This document shows positions 53,077 to 61,558 of a stretch of DNA of 64,000 nucleotides, in pieces. Below the pieces are notes generated by a model. That model searched no databases. It had not been told where the DNA came from and saw only the letters and a list, made by a program, of their open reading frames with translations. Source of the DNA: Pseudomonas sp. GGS8 (lineage in GTDB: Bacteria > Pseudomonadota > Gammaproteobacteria > Pseudomonadales > Pseudomonadaceae); assembly GCF_024168645.1 (NCBI RefSeq), contig NZ_JALJWF010000001.1, forward strand, positions 248,001 through 312,000. Reading direction: 5' to 3'. The position numbers and the translations under genes are program-made. The first letter of the stretch is position 1. Each line of letters begins with the position of its first letter.

Positions 53077-53640
53077 ATGCCTGCAGAAACTCCACACCGA
53101 TCGGTCATGCGTGATCCCTTTAGGGCGACGATCTTCACCCGCCACAACCTTCACCTCCATGCCCTTCTTCTTGAAAATCAACCATGGTTCTGCGCCCGCG
53201 ATGTTGGCCGTTTGATGGGTGTCCATCTGAGTGATCGTATGGTCAGCAAGCTGGATAAAGATCAGCGTCGCATTTTGTGGATTGAGTATTTCCGACAACC
53301 AGAAAAACAGCTAATGCTCAGCGAGTCCGGCGTGTATGCGCTTTTGGTGTATCACTATGTTCCAGGGAATCGGTTGCTGCGAGAGTGGTTGACCCATCAG
53401 GTGGTGCCAGCCTTACGCGATGCAAAACCCTCGGAAAATTCGGATCGTCCGATGTTGAGTGTGTTGGATTGGCCCGAGATGTCGTTGAGTTTGCTTCATT
53501 GGCAGGATGAAAGTTGGATTCGGCTTCGGGACATGCCGTACCTGTTGAGCGATCAATCGCAGCGGCGCGTTACGGTGGTTAGGCCTTGGTGGCGGAAGAT
53601 TGCGCAGGTATTTCAATCGGCGAAGCATTCGATGGGTTAG
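53077..53640 (+). CDS. BRO N-terminal domain protein
   Basis: 187 residues from the ATG at 53077, which has GAGG 8 bases upstream; an ATG at 53071 is the alternative. The N-terminal 110 residues (FTRHNLHLHALLLENQPWFCARDVGRLMG, then LMLSESGVYALLVYHYVPGNRLLREWLT) follow the BRO/Bro-N DNA-binding domain of phage antirepressor-like proteins. The C-terminal 70 residues are unassigned. Solitary in the chromosome, so possibly a phage relic or a host regulator. A terminator was not seen. Confidence 0.75.
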   Translation: MPAETPHRSVMRDPFRATIFTRHNLHLHALLLENQPWFCARDVGRLMGVHLSDRMVSKLDKDQRRILWIEYFRQPEKQLMLSESGVYALLVYHYVPGNRLLREWLTHQVVPALRDAKPSENSDRPMLSVLDWPEMSLSLLHWQDESWIRLRDMPYLLSDQSQRRVTVVRPWWRKIAQVFQSAKHSMG

Positions 53641-53756
53641 AAGACGTGTTTGTAGGATCTATTGCGAGATCCATCGCTATTTTTTGTAGGAATTTTCGTA
53701 GACAGCCGTGATGGCCACTCAGTATCGTCCGAGGGTTTTCAACCCTCGGCGATTGT

Positions 53757-54470
53757 ATGGATACGGAAAAGAGCAACAGCGATTGGAGTGACGCGGAGAT
53801 TCAGGCTGCGGTCGAGGCCTATCTCTGTATGTTGTTACGGGAGCAGAGCGGTCAGAAGGTCAATAAGGCTCATGAGAATCGCGTTCTACGTGAAGGCGCC
53901 TTAGCGGGCCGCTCCAAAGGTTCGGTTGAATTTCGGATGCAGAACATTTCTACCGTGTTGGTCGAACTCGGACGAGATCGCATTGAGGGATACAAACCCG
54001 CCAAGAATGTCGGCGCGAATGTTGCGCGTAGCATTCGTGAAGCGCTGAACGCGCCGAATACTGTAACGCCAGAAGACTTTGCCCCGACCGCCGATGAAGC
54101 AACGCTAGAACAACGTGCTGCCAAACTTGAGAAGCGACCGTTCAAAGGCGAGCCGAAGGGGATTTTGAAACCACAACAAGTGCCGAGCTCGAATAACTCT
54201 TTTGTACGCGATCCTGAGGTTAGAGCCTGGGTGCGGAAAGAGGCCAAGGGTATCTGCGAGGGTTGCGGAAAACCGGCTCCGTTTGAAAAGGACGGCAGGC
54301 CGTTTCTTGAGGTTCATCACGTTAAGCATTTGGCGCAGTTTGGATCGGATCGTCCTAGCAATGCTGTGGCTCTGTGCCCGAACTGTCATCGACGTTGTCA
54401 CCATTCGAGCGACCGGGATGAGTTCACAGCTTCACTGTTCCAGAAGGTGGAGCGGTTGAAGTTTGAGTGA
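53757..54470 (+). CDS. HNH endonuclease-domain protein
   Basis: 237 residues from the ATG at 53757. The N-terminal about 120 residues (WSDAEIQAAVEAYLCMLLRE and RSKGSVEFRMQNISTVLVEL) look like the specificity/DNA-reading part of McrA-like or restriction-type proteins. The C-terminal HNH/zinc domain reads CEGCGKPAPF, FLEVHHVKHLAQFG and NAVALCPNCHRRCHH, with all metal Cys and catalytic His present. It probably restricts foreign or modified DNA as a single-protein system; no methylase is next to it. Confidence 0.8.
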   Translation: MDTEKSNSDWSDAEIQAAVEAYLCMLLREQSGQKVNKAHENRVLREGALAGRSKGSVEFRMQNISTVLVELGRDRIEGYKPAKNVGANVARSIREALNAPNTVTPEDFAPTADEATLEQRAAKLEKRPFKGEPKGILKPQQVPSSNNSFVRDPEVRAWVRKEAKGICEGCGKPAPFEKDGRPFLEVHHVKHLAQFGSDRPSNAVALCPNCHRRCHHSSDRDEFTASLFQKVERLKFE

Positions 54471-54613
54471 TTGGATCTGGAAAACATCATCGGCGCATGT
54501 TCACGAAGGCGGCGAGTCGTAAGGATTGCGCTGCCGTCCTGAAAAAAAGAAAACGCCTAGAGTCATCCAGGACTCGTCCTACAGCCACGATTAGCCACGT
54601 TCGTTAACGTCGC

Positions 54614-54635
54614 GCAGCCCCTTTTCCGGGGCTGC
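54614..54635 (+). other. Hairpin upstream of the bacteriocin gene
   Basis: gcagccccttttccggggctgc is a perfect 8-bp stem (gcagcccc/ggggctgc) with loop ttttcc, 25 bases before the GTG at 54661. It may end an upstream transcript or control translation. Confidence 0.5.
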
Positions 54636-54660
54636 CGATGGATGAACGAAAGGATGATCA

Positions 54661-55839
54661 GTGGCTGGCAACAAGGACATTCCGCGGATTAAGAATCCAC
54701 CCTCCGGTGATGGGCATCACGTCACCCACCGCTACATGACTGCCACCGAATTGGCCGAGCGGGACGCCAGACAAAAAGCCTACGAGGCCATGCTGGCCAG
54801 GCAAGACGCCTTCGAACGCAGCCGTCAGGTCATAGCAGAAAAGCAAAGGCCCACTCAAGCCGGATGCGTCTTCGCCAAGTCCTGCAAGCTGCCGGACGCC
54901 ATCATCGATTACTCAAATCCCTCAGGGATGGTGCCGACCGATAGCCTGAAAGACTACGGTGACCTGATTCTGCTGGGTGCTCGCGAAGCGGATGAATCAG
55001 GCGCTGTGCCACTGAAGAAGATCAGTGGCACTGCGATTCCCGTCGGTCTGGGCTCCCTCGCCTTGGCCGGCTCGGCATTCGCCGCTGTCCCCGTCGCAGC
55101 CGCAGGCACCGTCGCAGCGGCGCTGGTTGGTCTCGTAGCTTTGGTCACACCCTCGAATCTGGGCGATAGCTCGCTTTACAACGAAGACCAACTCCGTGCG
55201 CTCAAACAGGCCCGCACCCGCGTTCGCCTGCGGGTCGAGCAACAGACTGACGGCAGCCTCAAGGGATACGGTTTCTACACCGGCAAAAACCGCGATTGGG
55301 AAATGGTTGATGTCGTGCAGTTCACATTGCGTGGCAGCCAGCAGGTGGCTGACCTGGGTGACGGCATTGAACTGATCTGGACCCCCGCTGTAGATGGTTC
55401 CGACATCCTGGGCATTCCTGCGCTGGAGGCTGCCCCGCAAGCGCCGCATATCTGGGTTTACCCGCCAACGAAAGCGGCTGACAACATCATCGTGAGCCCG
55501 GTGTATCCGCCGGAGTACAAGGACTTCATTCTGGTGTTTCCCGTGGAGTCGGGGGTAAGGCCGGTCTATGTCGTTGTCAGTATTTCTCATCATTACTACC
55601 CGAAGCCACATACCTTGCCGGCCTTCCCGGATGCAAAATGGGCCCCAGGCAAAACCCGCATGAAGGGCGGGGGCCTACGTCCTCGTTGGAAGGATAAAAA
55701 AGGCACGATTTACGAATGGGACTTCCAGCACGGCGCAGTGGAGAAATACAACAAACGCGGAAAACACTTGGGCGAGTTTGATCACGCATCAGGCAATCAG
55801 ACAAAACCTGCAGACCCAACGAGGATGGTAGAGCCATGA
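54661..55839 (+). CDS. S-type pyocin-like bacteriocin with colicin E3-type rRNase domain
   Basis: 392 residues from a GTG at 54661, with AAAGGA 8 bases upstream. Layout: helical N-terminus (TATELAERDARQKAYEAML), a Gly/Ala-rich hydrophobic stretch (residues about 120-160, LGSLALAGSAFAAVPVAAAG), a pyocin-S-type central domain (about 175-305), and a C-terminal domain GTIYEWDFQHGAVEKYNKRG that matches colicin E3. The E3 catalytic residues D510, H513, E517 and R545 correspond to D354, H357, E361 and R388, so it should cut 16S rRNA at the decoding site. The stop overlaps the start of the immunity gene (ATGA). No colicin-type receptor domain is evident, so uptake or export may use another route (for example T6SS); that is open. 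Confidence 0.85.
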   Translation: MAGNKDIPRIKNPPSGDGHHVTHRYMTATELAERDARQKAYEAMLARQDAFERSRQVIAEKQRPTQAGCVFAKSCKLPDAIIDYSNPSGMVPTDSLKDYGDLILLGAREADESGAVPLKKISGTAIPVGLGSLALAGSAFAAVPVAAAGTVAAALVGLVALVTPSNLGDSSLYNEDQLRALKQARTRVRLRVEQQTDGSLKGYGFYTGKNRDWEMVDVVQFTLRGSQQVADLGDGIELIWTPAVDGSDILGIPALEAAPQAPHIWVYPPTKAADNIIVSPVYPPEYKDFILVFPVESGVRPVYVVVSISHHYYPKPHTLPAFPDAKWAPGKTRMKGGGLRPRWKDKKGTIYEWDFQHGAVEKYNKRGKHLGEFDHASGNQTKPADPTRMVEP

Positions 55840-56063
55840 AGCACACGGTGATGGGTATCTATGAGGGAGACGACTTTGCTTCTTATGAGAACGTGCTTCC
55901 GATCAAAAGCGAGGAGCTCGCGGTATTGATGGGCTGGAAGGATCAAGAGGACTATGTGTATGACTACCAATTGACGAAGGATCAAATTACAGCCATTGAA
56001 CAGGCCTGCTCGGTTTCGTTTCCATCCGATCTCATTCTTTTTTTAACCACCAGTCAAAATTGA
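55836..56063 (+). CDS. Immunity protein for the rRNase bacteriocin (DUF7683-like)
   Basis: 75 residues, acidic, starting within the toxin stop. The pattern EELAVLMGW, YDYQLTKDQITAIEQAC is shared with the second immunity gene (IKNIMGW, GYNLTDEQLGALEAL), a small-protein family I associate with DUF7683. Position and coupling argue for immunity to the adjacent rRNase. It is clearly different in sequence from classical colicin E3 immunity (Im3). Confidence 0.8.
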   Translation: MKHTVMGIYEGDDFASYENVLPIKSEELAVLMGWKDQEDYVYDYQLTKDQITAIEQACSVSFPSDLILFLTTSQN

Positions 56064-56091
56064 CGTGTGATGGGTTAACGGTGTTTTGAAA

Positions 56092-56788
56092 GTCACACAA
56101 TCGAGTCTGGGCGACAGCTCGCTTAGAAGTCCAACTCCGTGCGCTCAAACAGGCCCGTACCCTCGTTCGCCTGCGGGTCGAGCAACAGACTGACGGCAGC
56201 CTCAAGGGATACGGTTTCTACACCGGCAAAAACCGCGATTGGGAAATGGTTGATGTCGTGCAGTTCACATTGCGTGGCAGCCAGCAGGTGGCTGACCTGG
56301 GTGACGGCATTGAACTGATCTGGACGCCGGCCGTAGATGGTTCCGATATCCTGGGCATTCCTGCGCTGGAGGCTGCCCCGCAAGCGCCGCATATCTGGGT
56401 TTACCCCCCGACGAAAGCGGCTGACAGCATCATCGTGAACCCGGTTTATCCGCCGGAGTACAAGGATTTCATTCTGGTGTTTCCGGCTGATTCAGGGATT
56501 AGGCCGGTTTATGTTGTGGTGAGTGTTGCTGACCACAAATACCATCCCGCACCGAATGGGCTAATTGCCTTTCCCGATGCAACGAGAGCGAATCGTAAGA
56601 CCCCGGTAAAAGGCGGCGGTAGTCTTCGAAAACGATGGAAAACGTCAAAAGGGACAATTTTTGAATGGGACTCGCAGCACGGCACAGTGGAGATGTACGA
56701 CAAACGCGGCCGTCATCTCGGAGAATATGACCCGACTACCGGCAAGCAAACCAAACCTGCAGACAGCTCTAGGAGTGTGGAACCATGA
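56092..56788 (+). pseudogene. 5'-truncated second bacteriocin gene (orphan toxin module)
   Basis: From about 56092 the DNA repeats the first toxin gene (from about 55143) almost exactly for about 420 bases; a 5-base deletion near 56128 shifts the frame at the junction. In the toxin frame the first ATG is at 56246 (MVDVVQFTLRGSQQVADLGD), giving 180 residues: part of the pyocin-S domain plus a complete rRNase domain (FEWDSQHGTVEMY, catalytic D142, H145, E149, R176). N-terminal domains are missing. After about 56515 the toxin end diverges from copy 1. It could be expressed as a cytoplasmic toxin only if translated from 56246, or serve as a recombination donor for switching the toxin end. Confidence 0.8.
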
Positions 56789-57015
56789 TTTATGTAATCG
56801 AAGCCTTTCACAAACATAACGAACTGCTGGCATTCGAAGTGGAGTTACCGACTGGGCACGACCAGGAAATTAAAAACATCATGGGTTGGACTGCTGAGCA
56901 GCACGGATGGGAGGGATACAACCTTACGGACGAGCAGCTTGGAGCCTTGGAGGCTTTACTGGGGAAAAAAGTGTATGACGCAGCCTACCTATTTCAACTT
57001 AGCTGCAACGCTTGA
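56785..57015 (+). CDS. Second immunity protein (DUF7683-like)
   Basis: 76 residues (MIYVIEAFHKHNELLAFEVE), starting in the stop of the orphan toxin module (ATGA overlap). Same family as the first immunity gene but only about a quarter identical by eye, as expected if it recognises the divergent toxin end of module 2. Confidence 0.85.
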   Translation: MIYVIEAFHKHNELLAFEVELPTGHDQEIKNIMGWTAEQHGWEGYNLTDEQLGALEALLGKKVYDAAYLFQLSCNA

Positions 57016-57061
57016 ATATATGAATGGGGATACAAAAGTAGTCAAATAAAACCCTGGCCAA

Positions 57062-57220
57062 TCAAATTGATCGGTTTTTTGTTCTCAACCGCCCAGGCTT
57101 GCGCGTCTGCAGTGAATCGACATGGGGCAGCAGATCCAGATAAGGCTTGCCGGCCTTGGTGATCACGACCCTGCCGCCCTGCCATGCACGCGCACCTGCG
57201 GATTTTGCGTCATCACTCAT
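57062..57220 (-). CDS. Phd/YefM-like micro-ORF overlapping the HTH gene
   Basis: 52 residues. Its ATG (57218-57220) overlaps the TGA of the upstream HTH gene (57217-57219; ATGA on the minus strand), so it is translationally coupled. The peptide reads GGRVVITKAGKPYLDLLPH and ends KPGRLRTK, the VVITxxGKPxAxLVP and RPGRLKG signatures of Phd/YefM antitoxins, but only a short N-terminus (MSDDAKSAGARAWQ) replaces the usual DNA-binding half. No toxin follows. It may be a truncated antitoxin or the toxin-binding half of a split one. Confidence 0.6.
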   Translation of the reverse strand: MSDDAKSAGARAWQGGRVVITKAGKPYLDLLPHVDSLQTRKPGRLRTKNRSI

Positions 57221-57645
57221 TCGGTCGGGCCCTTGTCGCTATCCTTGGTCTTCGTTGTGGCTCGCAAAGTAGCAACTCTACTAAGCTGTCCTGCGGACTT
57301 GCGTTTAGGATTGGCGCCACGAACGGGCGCTTTGGAAACCGGCTTTTGCTGCCCAAGCGGCGGCGTGTAAAGGGTTGTGGCGGCCATGGTCAGCCCCAGG
57401 CGCAACCCGAACTTCCTCAGGATGGCTTCGAGAGTGCTGACGGTCGGATTAGCCTTGTCCTTCTCGATCTGGTACAGAGCCTTGGTCGACATCTTGCACA
57501 TGGCTGCAAAGGTTTCCTGGTCGAAACCAGTCACCTCAAGCCTTAGCCGACGAATAGCGGTGCCCAGGGTTTCGATCCCCGTCACATGCTGCATGACGAT
57601 GTCGTCAATGACCTCCCTGCGCCGTTCGTTGGTGTTCTCTTTCAT
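57217..57645 (-). CDS. HipB-like XRE-family helix-turn-helix regulator
   Basis: 142 residues. The HTH lies in the middle: RRLRLEVTGFDQETFAAMCK, then MSTKALYQIEKDKANPTVST and LRKFGLRLGL. The C-terminal 50 residues are basic and Thr/Ser/Lys-rich, probably disordered. HipB-like proteins normally precede hipA; here a Phd-like micro-ORF follows instead and no kinase toxin is seen. Probably an orphan antitoxin or autorepressor. Confidence 0.8.
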   Translation of the reverse strand: MKENTNERRREVIDDIVMQHVTGIETLGTAIRRLRLEVTGFDQETFAAMCKMSTKALYQIEKDKANPTVSTLEAILRKFGLRLGLTMAATTLYTPPLGQQKPVSKAPVRGANPKRKSAGQLSRVATLRATTKTKDSDKGPTE

Positions 57646-58041
57646 CGCAGCCCCCGTTCAACCAGGCGTCCTAGCATGGCTTGCCACACAGTCGGAACTA
57701 TAATGCCAACTATCGTGGCTCAATCCTCCACTTCCAGCAATATAATTCCGGTTACGCACGCGCGTGGTGAAGAGGGCTGCAATTGCAACGCCGTCATTCG
57801 TGTTTTCGGGCGGCGGTTTTTTTATTGGCAATATGAACTGGGGCTGCTTCGCAGCCCAGCGGGGATAAATCCCCTCGCCACAGGGTCAGCGTCGAGCAGA
57901 GCGTCTTTCAAAAGTAGCGTCTCACGCCCTGCCCATTGACCGGTGCATTTCTACGGATTTTGCGCTGTGCCAAAACATTCAGTGCAACCCACCCCGCCTC
58001 CCGCTATTAATACCCTTCCCCACTCAAGGACCCGAGCCGCC
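57646..58041. other. Approximately 395-bp divergent region with a REP-like half
   Basis: Contains the HTH gene promoter area (direct repeats aactat...aactat near 57701) and a REP-like fragment with inverted arms (ggggataaatcccctcgcca, about 57860-57879). No convincing gene. Confidence 0.4.
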
Positions 58042-59031
58042 ATGAAATTCGACCTCGCCTACTGCCTCAGCCTCGACGACAAGCTGTCGATCTATGACGT
58101 GCGCGATTTGAATTTCGACGAAACCATGGAATTCGACTCCGCCAAAGAGCATTTCCAGTGCCCTAACGACGCCTGCCGTTTGGCGTTCGATGCGGCCAAC
58201 GTGTTGGGAACGTTCAACGCCAAGAATGTGAATTACGTACGCACGCCGCACTTCAAGAACATGCCCAGCACGCGGCATGTCGAGGGTTGTCCTTATGTCA
58301 GTCTGAAGACGCCGGCGTCGGGCCTGGAGGTGGACGGGGCGGAGTCGGATGACAGTCGCGAGGAGCATTTCCCGTCGGAGTTGTTGCTGACTCGGCGTGA
58401 GTATGTGCGCAAGCCGTCGAACCCAGCCGTGGCGGCGGATGTCATGCGGGATGCCCCAAAACCAACTTCAGCGGCCAGTAACGTCGAGCATCCAAGCCGC
58501 GAGACGGCGCCGGACAAGACCAGCATCTTCGCCCATCCAGTGGAGTGTTTTGTGTCGAACTTCGCGGACAAGGAGCTGCTCAAGCGTATGCCGCTGAAGA
58601 TTGGCGAGCACACGGCGCCCTATGGATCGTTCTTCAAGAAGATCGAGTACCTGCAGGACAACAAGGGGCTGATTTACTGGGGCAAGATCAAGGAGATCAA
58701 GGATTACACGCAGAGCTTTCGCATCGATTTCGAACAGAAGGTCTGGTTCAAGCAAGCGGACGAGGCGAAGAAGAAGCCTTATTCGGTCAACGTGTACCTG
58801 AGCAAGAAGCTGATCGACAACTACCGCAAGCGCAAGGCGTTTCTGGAAGAGATCAAGCACGCCGTCGACAGTGAAGCGCAGTTGTATTGCTTCTTTTATG
58901 GCGTGACGCCGGAGTTGAAGCAGGTGCCGAGCAAGAAAAACCCCGAACAGACGTTCGGGGTGTTCAGTGCCAATATTGAGAACCTGGATCACTTCATTAT
59001 TCGGGAAGCGCCGGGGTTGGCGGATAAGTAA
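58042..59031 (+). CDS. Unknown protein with a Cys/His metal-binding N-terminal domain
   Basis: 329 residues from the ATG at 58042 (MKFDLAYCLSLDDKLSIYDV); the frame extends 33 codons upstream but this start looks natural. Near residues 37-95 there is CPNDACRLAF, then RTPHFKNMPSTRHVEGCPY, a C-x4-C...H...H-x3-C arrangement resembling zinc-binding modules of nucleic-acid-handling proteins such as CoiA-type N-termini. The C-terminal half is helical/beta mixed and basic (KKIEYLQDNKGLIYWGKIKE). I do not recognise the family; a nucleic-acid role is a guess. Confidence 0.65.
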   Translation: MKFDLAYCLSLDDKLSIYDVRDLNFDETMEFDSAKEHFQCPNDACRLAFDAANVLGTFNAKNVNYVRTPHFKNMPSTRHVEGCPYVSLKTPASGLEVDGAESDDSREEHFPSELLLTRREYVRKPSNPAVAADVMRDAPKPTSAASNVEHPSRETAPDKTSIFAHPVECFVSNFADKELLKRMPLKIGEHTAPYGSFFKKIEYLQDNKGLIYWGKIKEIKDYTQSFRIDFEQKVWFKQADEAKKKPYSVNVYLSKKLIDNYRKRKAFLEEIKHAVDSEAQLYCFFYGVTPELKQVPSKKNPEQTFGVFSANIENLDHFIIREAPGLADK

Positions 59032-59038
59032 TTCAGTG

Positions 59039-60223
59039 TCAGGGCAACTTCAATGCCACATGCCCAGCGTGTTGTTTGATCAGGTTGTACGGCAGGATGC
59101 TCCATTCCACATGTCGGCACATGGCTTGGTTGTGGGCAAATGCAGGCAGCAACTTGATGCCTTTGTCGGTGAAGTACCAGGAAGGGAAGATCCACGACTG
59201 CTCTTCACCGTAGACGCAATCATCATTTCGATCAGTCGAGCTGGTGACTTGCTCGGGGTAGAGCGTACGCAGTTGACCCACTAGCCACGGTGCCCATTCT
59301 TTGGTGCGGTATTCGGAATAGTCGAGATACGTGTCATAAGACGCTTTGTCGTCGAGCTGGCTCAGTTCGTAATGCTTCGGTTCACCCTGTCCTATCCACA
59401 GCACATCTTCCAGCGCCAGGGTCTTGCCGGTCTTGGTATCGAGACTGAATGGCATGTCGTTCTCATCGGAATAGGACCCGCCGCAGTTGGACTCGGCCCT
59501 GATGTTCACGCTGATCACCGAGGGTGACATCCACAACGGATCGGCCGTTTGGCTATAGGTGTTCATGCCGACCTGGGTGAGGCAATCATGGAAGTTGACG
59601 ACTTGCTGCCACAAACGCCCCATCAACTGCTGATTGATGCGTTGCTGCTCTTCGGCGGTGTAACCCGAAACCACTTCAAACATCGACATCCTGGATTGCG
59701 GCTCGCTCCACCATTGCAGTGTGTAGCCCATGAAGGTTTCGGTCTTGCCTTGTTTGAGTTTCATACCTTGCAGGCGCAAGTACTCATAAGGCGCCACGTC
59801 ATGAAGCATAGCGAGATAAGGCAAAGTACCGGCAGGAGCCGGTGGTAGTTCAGCTTGCAGTAATTCTATCTTCAGGGCTTTGCCTTGGGGGCTGGTCCAT
59901 TCCCCAGACACGCCATTGGGCGTGGGCCGAAGACGAATTTTCGGGCGCGGCGTGCCCTCATGATCGCTGTCGTTGCCCTCATCGACTACCAGCGTCTCGC
60001 CGTCCTTACTGCCACTGAGCATTAAGTCCTTGCGGTATTTTTGGTAGAAGTAACGCCCGCTCACGCCATCAGGGTTATGGGTGTTCATCTCCAACACTAT
60101 CGGCGACTGGCCTAACGTTCCGATGTAAACCTGCTTGCCACCGTCAGCCCACAGCGCAGTAGAAAACGTTGAACACACCAGCACAACAATGCCGATCAAA
60201 CGCCACAGCCCCTTGAACATCAA
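59039..60223 (-). CDS. Secreted RsiV/DUF3298-like protein, paralogue 3
   Basis: 394 residues with a signal peptide (LIGIVVLVCSTFSTALWA). The N-terminal about 100 residues form a beta domain (VYIGTLGQSPIVLEMNTHNP, GRYFYQKYRKDL) seen in all three copies; the C-terminal half has ALEDVLWIGQG, Cys pairs and the closing SWYFTDKGIKLLPAF ... WSILPYNLIKQH, which is the DUF3298/RsiV-type end. It is probably periplasmic. Last of three tandem copies; the function is unknown, with carbohydrate or lysozyme binding suggested only by RsiV likeness. Confidence 0.7.
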   Translation of the reverse strand: MMFKGLWRLIGIVVLVCSTFSTALWADGGKQVYIGTLGQSPIVLEMNTHNPDGVSGRYFYQKYRKDLMLSGSKDGETLVVDEGNDSDHEGTPRPKIRLRPTPNGVSGEWTSPQGKALKIELLQAELPPAPAGTLPYLAMLHDVAPYEYLRLQGMKLKQGKTETFMGYTLQWWSEPQSRMSMFEVVSGYTAEEQQRINQQLMGRLWQQVVNFHDCLTQVGMNTYSQTADPLWMSPSVISVNIRAESNCGGSYSDENDMPFSLDTKTGKTLALEDVLWIGQGEPKHYELSQLDDKASYDTYLDYSEYRTKEWAPWLVGQLRTLYPEQVTSSTDRNDDCVYGEEQSWIFPSWYFTDKGIKLLPAFAHNQAMCRHVEWSILPYNLIKQHAGHVALKLP

Positions 60224-60298
60224 ATCATCCTTGTATAAATGAGCGCGTGCTCGCGGGAGATAGCCAGGTGCGGCTTGAAAGCCATACGTAACCCAGCC

Positions 60299-61459
60299 TC
60301 AAGGCAGTTGCACCGCTACACCGCCGGGGTGTTGTTTGATGAGGCTGTAAGGCAGGACGCTCCATTCAACATACCCACATGAAGCGGATACATGGGGAAA
60401 TGAGGGCTCTAGCTTGATACCTTGTTCAGTGAAGTACCAAGACAGGAAACGCCACCGATCTTCGTCACTGTAGGCGCAATCCTCATCAGTGGTCATTTGA
60501 TCTGGATAAAGCTTACTGAGCTGCGCCACCAACCATGGCGCGAGCTCGTTGGAGCGGTACGCAGAGAACGCGGTGAATGTGTCAGGTGATGGGTCGCTTT
60601 CACCGTAGAGTTCTTCGTAATGCAGAGGGTTTCCCTCCCCTACCCAAAGCACATCCTCAAGCACCAAGGGCTTGCCGGTCTTGGCATCGAGGTTAAGTGG
60701 CACATCGTTCTGATCCGGGTAAGCGCCACCACAGTTGTACTCAGTACCGATGTTTACGCTGATGACCGAAGGCGTCATCAACAACGGTTTGATCGTTTGG
60801 TAATAGAAGTTCACGCCACCGCCAGCGAGACATCCGTAATAACCCACCACTTCCTGCCACAAGCGCCCCATCAACTGTTGATTGATACGCTGGCGCTCTT
60901 CAGTGGTGTAGCCCGAAACGACTTCGAATAGCGTCGTCTTTGTTTGCGGCTCGCTCCACCATTGCAGCGAGTAGCCATTGAACGTTTCTGTTTTTCCTGG
61001 TTTGAGCTTCATGCCTTGAAGACGCAAATACTCGTACGGCGCGTTTTCACGGAGTGCTGTGAGATAGGGCAAGGTATCGGCGGATACCGGCGGGAGATTG
61101 GCTTGCTGCAACTCGACCTTGAGGACTTTGCCCCGAGGGCTGGTCCATTCGCCAGACCAGCCATTGGGCGTGGGCTGCAAGCGAATTTGCGGGAGGACCG
61201 CCTCCTCACCATACCGCTGGTTTCCTTCGTCAAGGACCAGGATTTCGCCTTCTTTTTTGCCGGTGAGCACCAGATCCTTGCGGTACTTCTGATAGAAGTA
61301 CCGCCCCTCACCGCCGTTGGCGTTCACCTCCATCACTATCGGCGATTTGCCCACGGTTCCGGTGTAAACCTGAGTACCGTTTTCAGCCCACAGCGCGGTA
61401 GAAAAAGTTGAACACGCCAGCGCGATAACGCCGCTCAGACGAAACAGTCCTTTGAACAT
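60299..61459 (-). CDS. Secreted RsiV/DUF3298-like protein, paralogue 2
   Basis: 386 residues, closely related to paralogue 3, with a very similar signal peptide (GLFRLSGVIALACSTFSTAL), VYTGTVGKSPIVMEVNANGG near the start and SWYFTEQGIKLEPSFPH near the end. The intergenic DNA before it resembles that before paralogue 3, so the duplication included the spacer. Confidence 0.7.
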   Translation of the reverse strand: MFKGLFRLSGVIALACSTFSTALWAENGTQVYTGTVGKSPIVMEVNANGGEGRYFYQKYRKDLVLTGKKEGEILVLDEGNQRYGEEAVLPQIRLQPTPNGWSGEWTSPRGKVLKVELQQANLPPVSADTLPYLTALRENAPYEYLRLQGMKLKPGKTETFNGYSLQWWSEPQTKTTLFEVVSGYTTEERQRINQQLMGRLWQEVVGYYGCLAGGGVNFYYQTIKPLLMTPSVISVNIGTEYNCGGAYPDQNDVPLNLDAKTGKPLVLEDVLWVGEGNPLHYEELYGESDPSPDTFTAFSAYRSNELAPWLVAQLSKLYPDQMTTDEDCAYSDEDRWRFLSWYFTEQGIKLEPSFPHVSASCGYVEWSVLPYSLIKQHPGGVAVQLP

Positions 61460-61558
61460 AAAATCATCCTTGTATAAACGAGCACATGCGCGTGGGGGAT
61501 GACCAGGTGCTGCCTGAAGCCATACGCACCAAGTCCGCCATACTTACGTAACCCAACC

